Shown: piece by piece, positions 30,600 to 38,328 of the stretch
How the letters are laid out: every line of letters starts with the position of its first letter
How positions within the stretch are numbered: the first letter of the stretch is position 1
Assembly: GCA_045580485.1 (NCBI GenBank)
Contig: JAZNNW010000167.1
Span: 1-38,328, forward strand
Reading direction: 5' to 3'
Source of the DNA: Avoscillospira sp045580485
GTDB lineage: Bacteria; Bacillota; Clostridia; Oscillospirales; Oscillospiraceae
DNA length: 38,328 nt
Program-made: the position numbers and the translations under genes
The notes under the pieces: model-generated
The model's input: the letters and a program-made list of their open reading frames with translations, nothing else
Told to the model about the DNA's origin: nothing
Database searches by the model: none

Positions 30600-31040
30600 A
30601 TGACTGAAATTTCCGTAAAAAAGCTGAAAAGTAACGCCATTTTACCCACCTACGGCTCAGAGTTTGCTGCCGGCGCAGACCTCTACGCCTGTCTGGACGA
30701 AGCGGTGACCATCGCACCCCAGGAAACCAAGCTGATTCCCACGGGTCTTGCCATGGAAATTCCCCTTGGCTGGGCAGGACTGATCTATGCCAGAAGCGGT
30801 CTGGCCACCAAGCGTGGCCTTGCCCCCGCCAATAAGGTGGGCGTGGTGGACCCGGACTACCGGGGCGAGATCATGGTCAGTCTCCACAACCATGGCACAG
30901 AGCCCCAGACCGTGGAAGCCGGTGAGCGGATCGCCCAGCTGGTGCTGACCCCCTATCTCACCGCCCGTTTTCTGGAAGCGGAAGAACTTTCCGAAACTGT
31001 CCGGGGCGCCGGCGGCTTCGGCTCTACCGGTACAAAATAA
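30600..31040 (+). CDS. dut: dUTP diphosphatase
   Basis: Dut hydrolyses dUTP to dUMP, preventing uracil incorporation and supplying the thymidylate precursor. The 146-residue trimeric-type enzyme has all five motifs: AGADLYA, YARSGLATKRGL, GVVDPDYRGEIMVSLHN, AGERIAQLVL and the C-terminal RGAGGFGSTG arm. ATG 30600 follows GGGAGGA within the end of nrdG. Its place between nrdG and ygiQ makes a deoxynucleotide-related operon. Confidence 0.97.
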   Translation: MTEISVKKLKSNAILPTYGSEFAAGADLYACLDEAVTIAPQETKLIPTGLAMEIPLGWAGLIYARSGLATKRGLAPANKVGVVDPDYRGEIMVSLHNHGTEPQTVEAGERIAQLVLTPYLTARFLEAEELSETVRGAGGFGSTGTK

Positions 31041-31055
31041 CACAGGAGGTCACCT

Positions 31056-32927
31056 ATGACCGACTTTTTACCCATTTCCAAACAAGATCTGAAGCGCCGC
31101 GGCTGGGAACAGTGCGACTTCGTCTATGTCATCGGCGATGCCTATGTGGATCACCCCTCCTTCGGTCACGCCATTATCAGCCGTGTGCTGGAGTCTGCCG
31201 GTTACAAGGTAGGCATTATTTCTCAGCCCGACTGGAAAGACCCCAACTCCATTTTGAAGTTGGGTGAGCCCCGTCTGGGTTTCCTTGTCATGGGCGGCAA
31301 CATGGATTCCATGGTGAACCACTACTCCGTCTCCAAAAAACGGAGAAAGACCGATGCCTTCACCCCCGGCGGCGTCATGGGCAAGAGACCCGATTACGCC
31401 GTGACAGTCTACTGCAATCTCATCCGCCGCACCTTCCCCAAGAAGCCCATCCTCATCGGCGGCATCGAAGCCAGTCTCCGCCGTTTGGGTCACTATGACT
31501 ACTGGTCGGACAAGCTGAAGCGGTCTGTGTTGCTGGATTCTCAGGCAGACCTGCTCCTCTACGGCATGGGTGAACGGAGCATCGTGGAGGCTGCAGATGC
31601 CCTCAACTCCGGCATGGATGTGAAGGACATCACATGGATCGACGGCACGGTGTTCGCCTGCAAGGCTGTGGACGATGCCATTCCCAAGATCGTCCTGCCC
31701 TCCTACGATGCCCTATGCAAGGACAAGAAAAAATACGCCGAGAGCTTCTATCTCCAGTATCAGAACACCGACCCTTTCACCGCCAAACGGCTGGTGGAGC
31801 CTTATGCAGATTGCTTCGTGGTGCAGAACCCGCCTCAGAAACCTCTTTCTCAGCAGGAAATGGACCGGGTCTACGCCCTGCCCTATACCCGAAATTATCA
31901 TCCTTCCTATGAAAAAGCCGGCGGCGTCCCTGCCATTGCGGAGGTCAAGTTCAGCCTCATTTCCAACCGTGGCTGCTTCGGGGCCTGTTCCTTCTGCGCT
32001 CTGACCTTCCATCAGGGCCGCATCATCCAGACCAGAAGCCACCCCTCCATTCTGGCAGAAGCCCAGAAAATGGTCTGGGAACCGGATTTCAAGGGCTATA
32101 TCCATGATGTAGGCGGTCCTACTGCCAACTTCCGTCAGCCTGCCTGCAAAAAGCAGCTGACCAAGGGTGCCTGTCAAAGCCGTCAGTGCCTGTTCCCCAC
32201 CCCCTGCAAGAATATGATCGCCGACCACAGCGATTATCTGAGCCTGCTCCGCCAGCTGCGGCAGCTGCCCAATGTAAAAAAAGTCTTTATCCGCAGCGGC
32301 ATCCGCTTTGACTATCTGCTGGCGGATAAAAACGATACTTTCTTCAAGGAAATGGTCAAGCATCATGTGTCCGGCCAGCTGAAGGTGGCCCCGGAGCACA
32401 TCTCCGACACGGTTCTGGACCTCATGGGCAAGCCCAGAAACGCCGTCTATGAGCAGTTTTTGGCAAAATACAAACGGCTCAACGACCAACTGGGTCTGAA
32501 ACAGTTTGTAGTGCCCTATCTCATGAGTTCCCATCCCGGCTCTACATTGAAAGAAGCCGTTGCCTTGGCAGAGTACCTCCGTGACCTGGGCTATATGCCG
32601 GAGCAGGTGCAGGACTTCTACCCCACCCCCTCCACCATCTCCACGGTCATGTACTACACAGGTCTGGACCCCAGAACCATGAAGAAGGTCTATGTGCCCA
32701 CCAACCCCCACGAAAAGGCCATGCAGCGAGCGCTGATTCAGTACCGCAACCCCAAGAATTACGCTTTGGTACATGAGGCTCTGGTGAAAGCCGGACGGAC
32801 CGACCTCATCGGCTATGACAAGCGGTGTCTCATCAAGCCCGCTCCCGGCGATAAAGTCCGCAAACCGGAACCCAAAAAGCCCTCCAAGGGCAAAGCCCCC
32901 ATCCCCAGAGGCAAAAAGAGAAGATGA
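31056..32927 (+). CDS. ygiQ: YgiQ-family radical SAM protein (UPF0313)
   Basis: The 623-residue protein has an N-terminal cobalamin-binding-like domain (VYVIGDAYVDHPSFGHAIISRVLESAGYKVGII), typical of YgiQ, and a radical SAM domain with RGCFGACSFCAL near residue 305 (CxxxCxxC) and KVAPEHISDTVLDLMGKP further on. The last ~25 residues are a Lys/Pro-rich tail. The family is widespread and its reaction is not established. GGAGG lies seven nt before ATG 31056, 15 nt after dut, so it should be the last gene of the nrdG-dut-ygiQ unit. A terminator follows. Confidence 0.95.
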   Translation: MTDFLPISKQDLKRRGWEQCDFVYVIGDAYVDHPSFGHAIISRVLESAGYKVGIISQPDWKDPNSILKLGEPRLGFLVMGGNMDSMVNHYSVSKKRRKTDAFTPGGVMGKRPDYAVTVYCNLIRRTFPKKPILIGGIEASLRRLGHYDYWSDKLKRSVLLDSQADLLLYGMGERSIVEAADALNSGMDVKDITWIDGTVFACKAVDDAIPKIVLPSYDALCKDKKKYAESFYLQYQNTDPFTAKRLVEPYADCFVVQNPPQKPLSQQEMDRVYALPYTRNYHPSYEKAGGVPAIAEVKFSLISNRGCFGACSFCALTFHQGRIIQTRSHPSILAEAQKMVWEPDFKGYIHDVGGPTANFRQPACKKQLTKGACQSRQCLFPTPCKNMIADHSDYLSLLRQLRQLPNVKKVFIRSGIRFDYLLADKNDTFFKEMVKHHVSGQLKVAPEHISDTVLDLMGKPRNAVYEQFLAKYKRLNDQLGLKQFVVPYLMSSHPGSTLKEAVALAEYLRDLGYMPEQVQDFYPTPSTISTVMYYTGLDPRTMKKVYVPTNPHEKAMQRALIQYRNPKNYALVHEALVKAGRTDLIGYDKRCLIKPAPGDKVRKPEPKKPSKGKAPIPRGKKRR

Positions 32928-32933
32928 GCTGTC

Positions 32934-32962
32934 GAATGCCGGGATTTTTTATCCCGGCATTC
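32934..32962 (+). terminator. Rho-independent terminator after ygiQ
   Basis: GAATGCCGGGAT pairs with ATCCCGGCATTC around a T5 loop, with a T-run at 32966-32971 slightly downstream. It begins six nt after the ygiQ stop. Confidence 0.8.
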
Positions 32963-32985
32963 GCTGTTTTTCCCAAACATACATC

Positions 32986-33014
32986 TTGCCAATTTGTACA
33001 AAATATAGTATTAT
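32986..33014 (+). promoter_or_regulatory. Predicted sigma-A promoter of asnA-asnS
   Basis: TTGCCA (32986-32991) and TATTAT (33009-33014) are separated by 17 bp. The expected leader is about 27 nt, too short for a T-box, so control by uncharged tRNA-Asn is not supported. Confidence 0.65.
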
Positions 33015-33047
33015 ATGCTGTATGATATTTTGAACCGAGGTGTCTGT

Positions 33048-34055
33048 ATGAGCAAGGTTTTCATCCCGGAGGGTTACAAAGCCCCTCTGACCGTCTACGA
33101 ACTGCAAAGAGCCATCGAATTCATCAAGAGCAATTTCCAGGTGAATTTGAGCAATGCACTCAATCTGCGGCGTGTTTCCGCCCCCCTGTATGTGGACGAG
33201 AATTCCGGCCTCAATGACAACCTCAGCGGTGTGGAGCGTCCTGTTTCCTTTGACATTCCCGATGTGGGCGTCAACGCCCATGTGGTTCACTCTCTTGCCA
33301 AGTGGAAGCGTCTGGCTCTGAAGCGGTATGCCTTCCATCTGGATAAGGGTCTGTTCACCGATATGAACGCCATCCGCCGGGACGAGGAAGTGGATAACCT
33401 CCATTCCGTCTATGTGGATCAGTGGGACTGGGAAAAGGTCATCTCTGAAGAAGACCGCAACGAAGCCTATCTGAAGCGCACCGTCCGCAACATCGTGAAC
33501 GCCATCTGCGAAACTGCCGATGCCCTCAATGTGGCATTCCCCAGCCTCAAGGTAAAGCTGAGCCGGGATGTGACCTTCGTCACCTCTCAGGAGTTGGAGG
33601 ACCGCTGGCCCGATCTGACCCCCAAGGAGAGAGAGCATGCCATCTGCCGGGAATGCAAGACCGTATTCCTCATGCAGATCGGACGGAAGCTCCGCAGCGG
33701 CAAGCCCCATGACGGCCGTGCCCCGGACTATGATGACTGGGATCTCAATGGCGATATTCTGTTCTGGAATGATGTTCTGGGCTGCAGCTTTGAAATTTCC
33801 TCCATGGGCATCCGTGTCAGCCCCGAGAGCCTTGACCGCCAGTTGACGGAAGCAAACTGCGATGACCGCAGAAGCCTCCCCTTCCACAAAATGCTGCTGG
33901 GAGGCGAGCTGCCCCTGACCATGGGCGGCGGTATCGGTCAGAGCCGTCTGTGCATGCTGCTCATCGGCACCTGCCATGTAGGCGAAGTCCAGTGCAGTCT
34001 GTGGGACGAGGAAACCAGAAAACAATGCGAGGACGCAGGCGTCCTGCTGCTGTGA
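33048..34055 (+). CDS. asnA: Aspartate-ammonia ligase (ammonia-dependent asparagine synthetase AsnA)
   Basis: AsnA makes asparagine from aspartate, ammonia and ATP, and is structurally a class II synthetase catalytic domain without an anticodon-binding part. The 335-residue length is typical. Conserved blocks include LRRVSAPLYVDENSGLNDNLSGVERPVSFD, AVVHSLAKWKR-like VVHSLAKWKRLAL, VYVDQWDWEKVI and the C-terminal GGGIGQSRLCMLLIG. ATG 33048 follows GAGG by seven nt; the frame is open to 33015 but that lies at the transcription start. The asnS gene begins 21 nt downstream. Confidence 0.97.
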   Translation: MSKVFIPEGYKAPLTVYELQRAIEFIKSNFQVNLSNALNLRRVSAPLYVDENSGLNDNLSGVERPVSFDIPDVGVNAHVVHSLAKWKRLALKRYAFHLDKGLFTDMNAIRRDEEVDNLHSVYVDQWDWEKVISEEDRNEAYLKRTVRNIVNAICETADALNVAFPSLKVKLSRDVTFVTSQELEDRWPDLTPKEREHAICRECKTVFLMQIGRKLRSGKPHDGRAPDYDDWDLNGDILFWNDVLGCSFEISSMGIRVSPESLDRQLTEANCDDRRSLPFHKMLLGGELPLTMGGGIGQSRLCMLLIGTCHVGEVQCSLWDEETRKQCEDAGVLLL

Positions 34056-34076
34056 TACAAAAGAAGGAGAAACATC

Positions 34077-35471
34077 ATGGAACATCTGATCTCTGTTAGA
34101 GAATTGTTTAAGAACACGGCAGAATATGCCGGTAAGGAAATCACCGTCGGCGGTTGGATCAGAAACCGCCGTCCCCAGAAGACCTATGGCTTCATCGTCC
34201 TGTCCGACGGCACCTATTTTAAGCCTTTACAGGTGGTTTACGAAGACACTCTGGAGAACTTCCAGGCCGTCACCAAGTTCAATGTGGGTGCCGCCCTCAT
34301 CGTCAAGGGCGTTCTGGTGGAGACCCCCGGTGCCAAGCAGCCCTTTGAGCTGAAGGCCACCGCCATCACCGTGGAAGGCGCTTCCACTCCCGACTATCCC
34401 CTGCAGCCCAAGGCACACTCCATGGAGTTCCTGCGGACCATCACCCATCTGCGTCCCAGAACCAACACCTTCCAGGCTGTGTTCCGTGTCCGCTCTCTGG
34501 CTGCCTATGCCATCCACAAGTTCTTCCAGGATCAGGACTTCGTCTATGTCCATACTCCCCTGATCCCCGGCTCCGACTGTGAGGGCGCAGGCGAAATGTT
34601 CCAGGTCACTACCATGGATCTCAGCAACATCCCCATGACGGAAGACGGCAAGGTGGATTTCTCCAAGGACTTCTTCAATAAGCCCACCAATCTGACCGTT
34701 TCCGGTCAGCTCAACGGCGAGACCTTCGCCATGGCGTTCCGCAACATCTATACCTTCGGTCCCACCTTCCGTGCCGAAAACTCCAACACCACCCGCCATG
34801 CAGCCGAGTTCTGGATGATCGAGCCGGAGATCGCATTCGCCGATCTGGAGGACGATATGGAACTGGCTGAGGCCATGATCAAGTATGTCATCTCCTATGT
34901 GCTGGAGCACGCTCCCGAAGAAATGGAGTTCTTCAACCAGTTCATCGACAAGGGTCTGCTGGAACGACTGAACCATGTGGTCAATTCCGAGTTCGGTCAC
35001 ATCACCTACACCGATGCCATCAAGATTCTGGAAGAGCACAACGCTGAGTTCGAGTATCCCGTCCATTGGGGCAGCGATTTGCAGACAGAGCATGAACGCT
35101 ATCTGACCGAAGTGGTCTTCAAGCGTCCCGTCTTCGTCACCGACTATCCCAAGGAGATCAAGGCTTTCTATATGAAGCTCAATCCCGATGGTAAGACCGT
35201 GGCTGCCATGGACTGCCTGGTGCCCGGCATCGGTGAGATCATCGGCGGCAGCCAGCGTGAGGACGATCTGGAAGTGTTGACCGCCCGTATGAACGAGCTG
35301 GGTCTGAAGCCTGAGGACTACGGCTTCTATCTGGATCTGCGAAAGTACGGCTCTGCCCGTCATGCCGGTTTCGGCTTGGGCTTCGAGCGCTGCGTCATGT
35401 ATCTGACCGGCATCGGCAACATCCGAGACTCCATCCCCTTCCCCAGAACTGTCAACAACTGCGAACTGTAA
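34077..35471 (+). CDS. asnS: Asparaginyl-tRNA synthetase
   Basis: This class IIb synthetase charges tRNA-Asn. The 464-residue protein has the N-terminal OB-fold anticodon-binding domain (EITVGGWIRNRRPQKTYGFIVLSDG), motif 2 FRAENSNTTRHAAEFWMIEPE near residue 231 and motif 3 GFGLGFERCVMYLTG near 431. The insertion and motif spacing fit AsnRS rather than AspRS. AGAAGGAG precedes ATG 34077. The tight coupling to asnA means that the organism makes and directly charges asparagine from one transcript. A strong terminator follows. Confidence 0.97.
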   Translation: MEHLISVRELFKNTAEYAGKEITVGGWIRNRRPQKTYGFIVLSDGTYFKPLQVVYEDTLENFQAVTKFNVGAALIVKGVLVETPGAKQPFELKATAITVEGASTPDYPLQPKAHSMEFLRTITHLRPRTNTFQAVFRVRSLAAYAIHKFFQDQDFVYVHTPLIPGSDCEGAGEMFQVTTMDLSNIPMTEDGKVDFSKDFFNKPTNLTVSGQLNGETFAMAFRNIYTFGPTFRAENSNTTRHAAEFWMIEPEIAFADLEDDMELAEAMIKYVISYVLEHAPEEMEFFNQFIDKGLLERLNHVVNSEFGHITYTDAIKILEEHNAEFEYPVHWGSDLQTEHERYLTEVVFKRPVFVTDYPKEIKAFYMKLNPDGKTVAAMDCLVPGIGEIIGGSQREDDLEVLTARMNELGLKPEDYGFYLDLRKYGSARHAGFGLGFERCVMYLTGIGNIRDSIPFPRTVNNCEL

Positions 35472-35482
35472 TGAGCGCATAA

Positions 35483-35512
35483 AAAATCCGCATCCTTTCG
35501 GATGCGGATTTT
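35483..35512. terminator. Bidirectional terminator between asnS and rubrerythrin
   Basis: AAAATCCGCATCC pairs with GGATGCGGATTTT around a TTTC loop. It lies between convergent genes and has A- and T-runs at the two edges, so it works in both directions. Confidence 0.92.
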
Positions 35513-35520
35513 GCTGTTTC

Positions 35521-36060
35521 TTAGTAGTTCTCAGCTCTCAGTTCAAAGTATGCCTGAGGATGGGCGCAGACGGGGCAGATCTCGGGGGCGGCAGGGCCGA
35601 TGTGGATATGACCGCAGTTACGGCACTTCCATGCAATCTCGCCTTCCCGGAGGAAGACCACGCCATCCTGAATGTTCTTCAGCAGCTTGCGATAACGCTC
35701 CTCATGCTCCTTTTCCACCTTGGCAACACCGTCAAACATATTGGCGATGGTGTCAAAGCCTTCTTCTCTGGCCTCCTTGGCGAACTGGGCATACATATCG
35801 GTCCACTCATAGTTCTCACCGGCAGCGGCATCGGCCAGATTGGCCATGGTGTCCGGCACGCCGCCGTCATGGAGCAGCTTGAACCAGAGCTTTGCGTGTT
35901 CCTTCTCGTTGCCGGCAGTTTCCTGGAAAATGGCTGCCATCTGCTCGTAGCCGTCCTTCTTGGCACGGGATGCGTAATACTGATACTTGGTGTGAGCCTG
36001 GGCTTCGCCTGCGAAAGCAGCCATCAGGTTCATTTCGGTCTTGGTACCTTTCAGATTCAT
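35521..36060 (-). CDS. Rubrerythrin
   Basis: Rubrerythrin is a peroxide-reducing diiron protein that protects anaerobes from oxygen. The 179-residue product has the ferritin-like four-helix domain with ligands in EKEH (Glu54, His55 region) and VEKEHEERY (Glu118, His119 region), followed by a rubredoxin domain with Cys146, Cys149, Cys162 and Cys165 (CRNCG ... CPVCAHP). ATG 36060 has AAAGGGG upstream; the open frame to 36078 lies on that site. It has its own promoter with an operator-like repeat and ends at the bidirectional terminator shared with asnS. Confidence 0.97.
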   Translation of the reverse strand: MNLKGTKTEMNLMAAFAGEAQAHTKYQYYASRAKKDGYEQMAAIFQETAGNEKEHAKLWFKLLHDGGVPDTMANLADAAAGENYEWTDMYAQFAKEAREEGFDTIANMFDGVAKVEKEHEERYRKLLKNIQDGVVFLREGEIAWKCRNCGHIHIGPAAPEICPVCAHPQAYFELRAENY

Positions 36061-36080
36061 AGGTGTGTCCCCTTTCATAT

Positions 36081-36099
36081 AATAGGAATTGTTCTTATT
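36081..36099 (-). promoter_or_regulatory. Inverted-repeat operator-like motif in the rubrerythrin promoter
   Basis: AATAGGAATTGTTCTTATT is an inverted repeat with 8-bp arms around 3 bp and one arm mismatch (AATARGAA-n3-TTCYTATT). It lies just downstream of the -10 box, over the expected transcription start, a typical repressor position. Seventeen of 19 bases recur at 27721-27739 upstream of nrdD. Confidence 0.55.
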
Positions 36100-36102
36100 T
36101 TT

Positions 36103-36130
36103 ATTCTACCATATATTTTTCCCTTGTCAA
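36103..36130 (-). promoter_or_regulatory. Predicted sigma-A promoter of rubrerythrin
   Basis: On the minus strand TTGACA (36130-36125) and TAGAAT (36108-36103) are separated by 16 bp. The -35 box sits inside a short perfect palindrome, CCCTTGTCAAGGG (36121-36133), directly after the folC stop. Confidence 0.7.
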
Positions 36131-36137
36131 GGGGTTT

Positions 36138-37406
36138 TTATACATTTCTGGCAGCATTTTCAATATCGCCTACCATGTACAAGGAGCCGTAGGCCAGAAC
36201 GACGCCATCCTTCCCTGCCAATGCTTTGGCTTTGGCAACGCCCTCTGCCGCATCCTTACAGGCAGTGACAGGCTTACCAAACTGTTCCAGATAGGTCTTC
36301 AAGTCTTCTGCAGACATGGCTCTGGGATTGTCCGGGGTAATGGTAACAAACTCGGAAACAAAGGGTGCCATATCCTTATACATGGCATGATAGTCCTTGT
36401 CCCCCAGAACACCGGTGAGGACGGTCAAGTGCTGTCCGTTCAGATAGTCCCGGACATTGTTCACCAGTGCCTCGATACACTGGGGATTGTGGCCGCCGTC
36501 TACAATGAACAAAGGCTCTCTTGCCACCAGTTCAAAGCGGCCGGGCCAGGAAACTGTCTCCAAGCCCTTGCGGATATGTTCTTCCGTCACATTCCAGCCG
36601 TTTTTCTGAAGAACCTTCATGAGCGTCAGCACCACAGCAGCATTTTTCAGCTGATGCTGTCCCAGCAATGGCAGATGCAGTTCTTTCAGATCGCTCCAGT
36701 CGAAAACCTGACCCTCCAGAGAAGCGGATTTCAGATGGATGGTATCAAAATCGGCCTTGGTCAGTGCTGCACCGACGTCTTTGCATCGGGCTTCAAAGAC
36801 TGCCTCCACAGAAGCAGGCTCCCGGTAGATGACCACCTGACTGCCTTCTTTAATGATTTTGGACTTGGTCTCAGCGATCTTCTCCAAAGTATCGCCCAGC
36901 AGCTCCACATGGTCCAGACCGATGTTGGTCATGACCGCCGCCACAGGGGGTGCGATGACATTGGTAGAGTCAAACTCACCGCCCAGACCAACTTCTAAGC
37001 ATATAATATCGCACTTGTGGCGCTTAAAGTATTCAAAGGCCATGCAGGTGACGAACTCAAATTCCGAAGGTTCACTTTCCATGGACTGCGCCAGAGGCTT
37101 CAGTTCCTCCACCAGCCCAATGACTTCCTCATCGGAGATACATTCCCCGTTGACCTGCATCCGCTCATTGAAGCGGAAGATGTACGGAGAAGTGTAAAGG
37201 CCTACCGTATAACCTGCCTGCCGCAGGATGGAGGCGGACATGGAAGCCGTAGAACCCTTGCCGTTGGTACCGGCAATATGGATGAATTGCAGATCCTTCT
37301 GGGGATTTCCCATTTTTTCCAGCAACTCATAGGTCCGGCCCAGACCGAAAGTCCCGCCGTTCCAATAATTGCTGTGAATGTATTCCAGTGCTTGATCAAG
37401 TGTCAT
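36138..37406 (-). CDS. folC: Folylpolyglutamate synthase / dihydrofolate synthase
   Basis: FolC adds glutamate to folates (and, in many bacteria, to dihydropteroate), trapping them in the cell. The 422-residue Mur-ligase-like protein has the P-loop AGTNGKGST (residues 45-53), the family motif LYTSPYIFRFNERMQVNG and LGDKDYHAM in the C-terminal domain. ATG 37406 has AAGGAA upstream and overlaps the folT stop in an ATGA junction. The pairing with a folate transporter suggests it mainly polyglutamylates imported folate; no folP, folK or folE is visible here. The gene ends just before the rubrerythrin promoter, without a strong terminator. Confidence 0.96.
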   Translation of the reverse strand: MTLDQALEYIHSNYWNGGTFGLGRTYELLEKMGNPQKDLQFIHIAGTNGKGSTASMSASILRQAGYTVGLYTSPYIFRFNERMQVNGECISDEEVIGLVEELKPLAQSMESEPSEFEFVTCMAFEYFKRHKCDIICLEVGLGGEFDSTNVIAPPVAAVMTNIGLDHVELLGDTLEKIAETKSKIIKEGSQVVIYREPASVEAVFEARCKDVGAALTKADFDTIHLKSASLEGQVFDWSDLKELHLPLLGQHQLKNAAVVLTLMKVLQKNGWNVTEEHIRKGLETVSWPGRFELVAREPLFIVDGGHNPQCIEALVNNVRDYLNGQHLTVLTGVLGDKDYHAMYKDMAPFVSEFVTITPDNPRAMSAEDLKTYLEQFGKPVTACKDAAEGVAKAKALAGKDGVVLAYGSLYMVGDIENAARNV

Positions 37407-37972
37407 GCTTGTTCCTTCTTTCTGGCGGGCCAAAGCCCCAGCTGGCTAAAGATATTTCTGCTGAACAGCAGATAGACAATCAATCCGTCTGCAATTGCAG
37501 TCAGGGAAAACTGGATGCTGCGCATCCCCACCCGAACCAAGTAATTCTGCCAAAAAGTCTTCTCACCGCCGAAGACATGCGTCAGAGCAAAACTCTGCCA
37601 GAACACATATGCCCCAAAGAAGATAACCAACAGGGAAATGACCAAACGGGTCAATGTCATTTTCTGTCGGAGCCACTTGCTGATAAAGCCGCAGCACACA
37701 CCCACCAGAATGGGAGGCAGGCACAGCATTGGGGTAAATCCAAAGGTTATCAAACTACCCAACAGGTCGGCACAAAAGCCCACCAAGCCACCGGCCACAG
37801 GACCAAACAGCAGGCCTGCCAGAATGATTGGGACTGCCTCAAAGGAGATACGCACATCGTTACTGACAGGAAGGCCCAAAATACGGGCAAGAACGATACT
37901 CATAGCGGCAAATAGAGCACAGTATGCAATCGCTCTTACGGAAAAATGATTACCACGGACAGATTTGGACAT
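37403..37972 (-). CDS. folT: Folate ECF transporter substrate-binding subunit FolT
   Basis: FolT binds folate in the membrane for the shared ECF energising module. The 189-residue protein has six hydrophobic segments (AIAYCALFAAMSIVLARILG, IILAGLLFGPVAGGLVGFCADLLG, and so on) and the sequence GLPVSNDVRISFEAVPIILAGLLFGPVAGG, typical of folate-family S components. The assignment is strengthened by the THF riboswitch in its leader and the overlapping folC downstream. Its ribosome site GGAGG is inside the 3' arm of a terminator-like hairpin immediately before ATG 37972. Confidence 0.93.
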   Translation of the reverse strand: MSKSVRGNHFSVRAIAYCALFAAMSIVLARILGLPVSNDVRISFEAVPIILAGLLFGPVAGGLVGFCADLLGSLITFGFTPMLCLPPILVGVCCGFISKWLRQKMTLTRLVISLLVIFFGAYVFWQSFALTHVFGGEKTFWQNYLVRVGMRSIQFSLTAIADGLIVYLLFSRNIFSQLGLWPARKKEQA

Positions 37973-38000
37973 AAAAAAGCCTCCAATCGAATTTTGGAGG
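37973..38000 (-). terminator. Terminator/ribosome-site sequestering hairpin of the THF riboswitch
   Basis: On the minus strand CCTCCAA (38000-37994) pairs with TTGGAGG (37986-37980) around a 7-nt loop and is followed by C and a T6 run (37978-37973), after which the folT ATG begins at once. The GGAGG arm is also the only ribosome site for folT, so the same stem could terminate transcription or block translation. Confidence 0.85.
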
Positions 38001-38057
38001 AGGTTAAAGGATATTCTATTTCAACATATCAGATTCCAAGATCAACGGAATCTCTTC

Positions 38058-38157
38058 CTTAGGCGGTTGCGAGATCAGCATCGCGGAACAGCGTTCCTTC
38101 GCCCGGCGGCAACCTCCCATCCAACCGATACTTGACGCGCTGGTCTCTACTCCCTAC
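38058..38157 (-). ncRNA. Tetrahydrofolate (THF) riboswitch upstream of folT
   Basis: Read on the minus strand, the conserved blocks of the folT/THF-I motif appear in order: GGGAGTAGAG, GCGCGTCAAGT, GGATGGGAGGTTGC, GGCGAAGG and CGCAACCGCCT. GGTTGC pairs with GCAACC, as expected for the helix closing the ligand pocket. Its location in the leader of a folate transporter fits the known association of this riboswitch in Clostridia. High THF should switch folT-folC off through the hairpin at 37973-38000. Exact ends are approximate. Confidence 0.88.
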
Positions 38158-38172
38158 GATATGTACGCTCTC

Positions 38173-38200
38173 ATTGTATCCTATTTCTGCAAAAAATCAA
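38173..38200 (-). promoter_or_regulatory. Predicted sigma-A promoter of folT-folC
   Basis: On the minus strand TTGATT (38200-38195) and TACAAT (38178-38173) are separated by 16 bp. The start would be near 38166, about 10 nt before the riboswitch aptamer, giving a leader of ~195 nt. Confidence 0.6.
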
Positions 38201-38218
38201 GTACTTTTTTATCGAAAA

Positions 38219-38245
38219 GAGAGCTCTCCTGAGAGAGCGGGCTTT
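38219..38245 (-). terminator. Probable terminator of the gene entering at the right edge
   Basis: GCTCTC (38223-38228) and GAGAGC (38233-38238) form a short stem around CTGA, flanked by AAAG- and CTTT-type sequences. It lies shortly after the stop codon at 38251-38253 of the minus-strand gene and before the folT promoter. Confidence 0.55.
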
Positions 38246-38250
38246 TTGTA

Positions 38251-38328
38251 TCAATTTCCGTAACCAAATCCGTAAGGATCGTTGGAGAAAAATTCAAAAA
38301 GATCGATGATCTGGGGCTGCCGGGGGTG
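38251..38328 (-). CDS. C-terminal 25 codons of an unidentified protein (cut by window edge)
   Basis: The minus-strand frame entering from the right edge reads HPRQPQIIDLFEFFSNDPYG followed by FGYGN and a TGA stop at 38253-38251. The composition (aromatic/glycine-rich end, no early stops) looks like a genuine protein terminus, and a hairpin follows the stop. Too little is present to name the family. Confidence 0.55.
   Translation of the reverse strand, partial: HPRQPQIIDLFEFFSNDPYGFGYGN

Noticed and set aside
33015..33047. T-box or other leader control of asnA-asnS
   Set aside because: The predicted transcription start leaves only ~27 nt before the ATG, with no specifier stem or T-box sequence.
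36121..36133. CCCTTGTCAAGGG palindrome as a terminator of folC
   Set aside because: The loop would be a single base and no U-run follows; it coincides with the -35 box of the rubrerythrin promoter and is better regarded as part of it.
1..38328. Defence system, prophage, biosynthetic cluster or CRISPR array
   Set aside because: Nearly every gene belongs to a core family, no integrase, transposase, nuclease-defence, or NRPS/PKS gene is present, and no direct-repeat array was seen.

Overview
The window is a stretch of core chromosome from a low-to-mid GC Gram-positive bacterium, most probably an obligately anaerobic gut member of the Clostridia (Oscillospiraceae/Ruminococcaceae type). The reasons are Firmicutes gene order (dprA-topA-trmFO-plsX-rnc; smc-ftsY; yhbY-nadD-yqeK-rsfS-leuS), class III fructose-1,6-bisphosphatase, anaerobic ribonucleotide reductase NrdDG, rubrerythrin, ECF vitamin transporters under FMN and THF riboswitches, and YgiQ. 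I cannot name a genus. No tRNA, rRNA, CRISPR array, phage or transposase gene is visible.

Layout. (1) 1-9182, minus strand: one long run smc > ftsY > rdgB > yhbY > nadD-yqeK fusion > LCP-family gene > rsfS > leuS (cut by the left edge), read from a promoter upstream of smc; most junctions are tight or overlapping. (2) 9293-11358, plus strand: fbp with its own promoter and a terminator shared with rnc. (3) 11358-17876, minus: dprA > topA > trmFO > plsX > rnc. (4) 17897-18175: a 279-bp non-coding repeat element with inverted ends, related to an 87-bp element at 5526-5612. (5) 18173-24860, minus: a CdaR/PucR-type regulator > ftsE > ftsX > coiled-coil M23 hydrolase > S41 protease, then greA (own promoter) > 23S/tRNA ribose methyltransferase. 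(6) 24879-26705: rluB-type pseudouridine synthase (minus), a DUF4830-type membrane-anchored protein (plus) and a YpsA/SLOG protein (minus). (7) 26733-35512, plus: FMN riboswitch-ribU; nrdD; nrdG-dut-ygiQ; asnA-asnS, each unit with its own promoter and mostly ended by strong hairpin terminators. (8) 35521-38328, minus: rubrerythrin, folC, folT under a THF riboswitch, and the last 25 codons of an unidentified gene.

How the genes work together. The ftsEX-M23-S41 cluster looks like a complete divisome-controlled peptidoglycan hydrolase module. nrdD/nrdG/dut form a deoxynucleotide supply group; nrdD carries a pair of NrdR-type boxes and, unexpectedly, shares a 19-bp inverted-repeat motif with the rubrerythrin promoter 8.4 kb away. 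folT-folC couples folate import to polyglutamate retention and senses tetrahydrofolate. asnA-asnS couples asparagine synthesis to its charging.

Most of the window is ordinary housekeeping DNA. The parts I consider least explained are the two related structured repeat elements (5526-5612 and 17897-18175) and the shared operator-like motif (27721-27739 and 36081-36099). No new defence or metabolic system was found.
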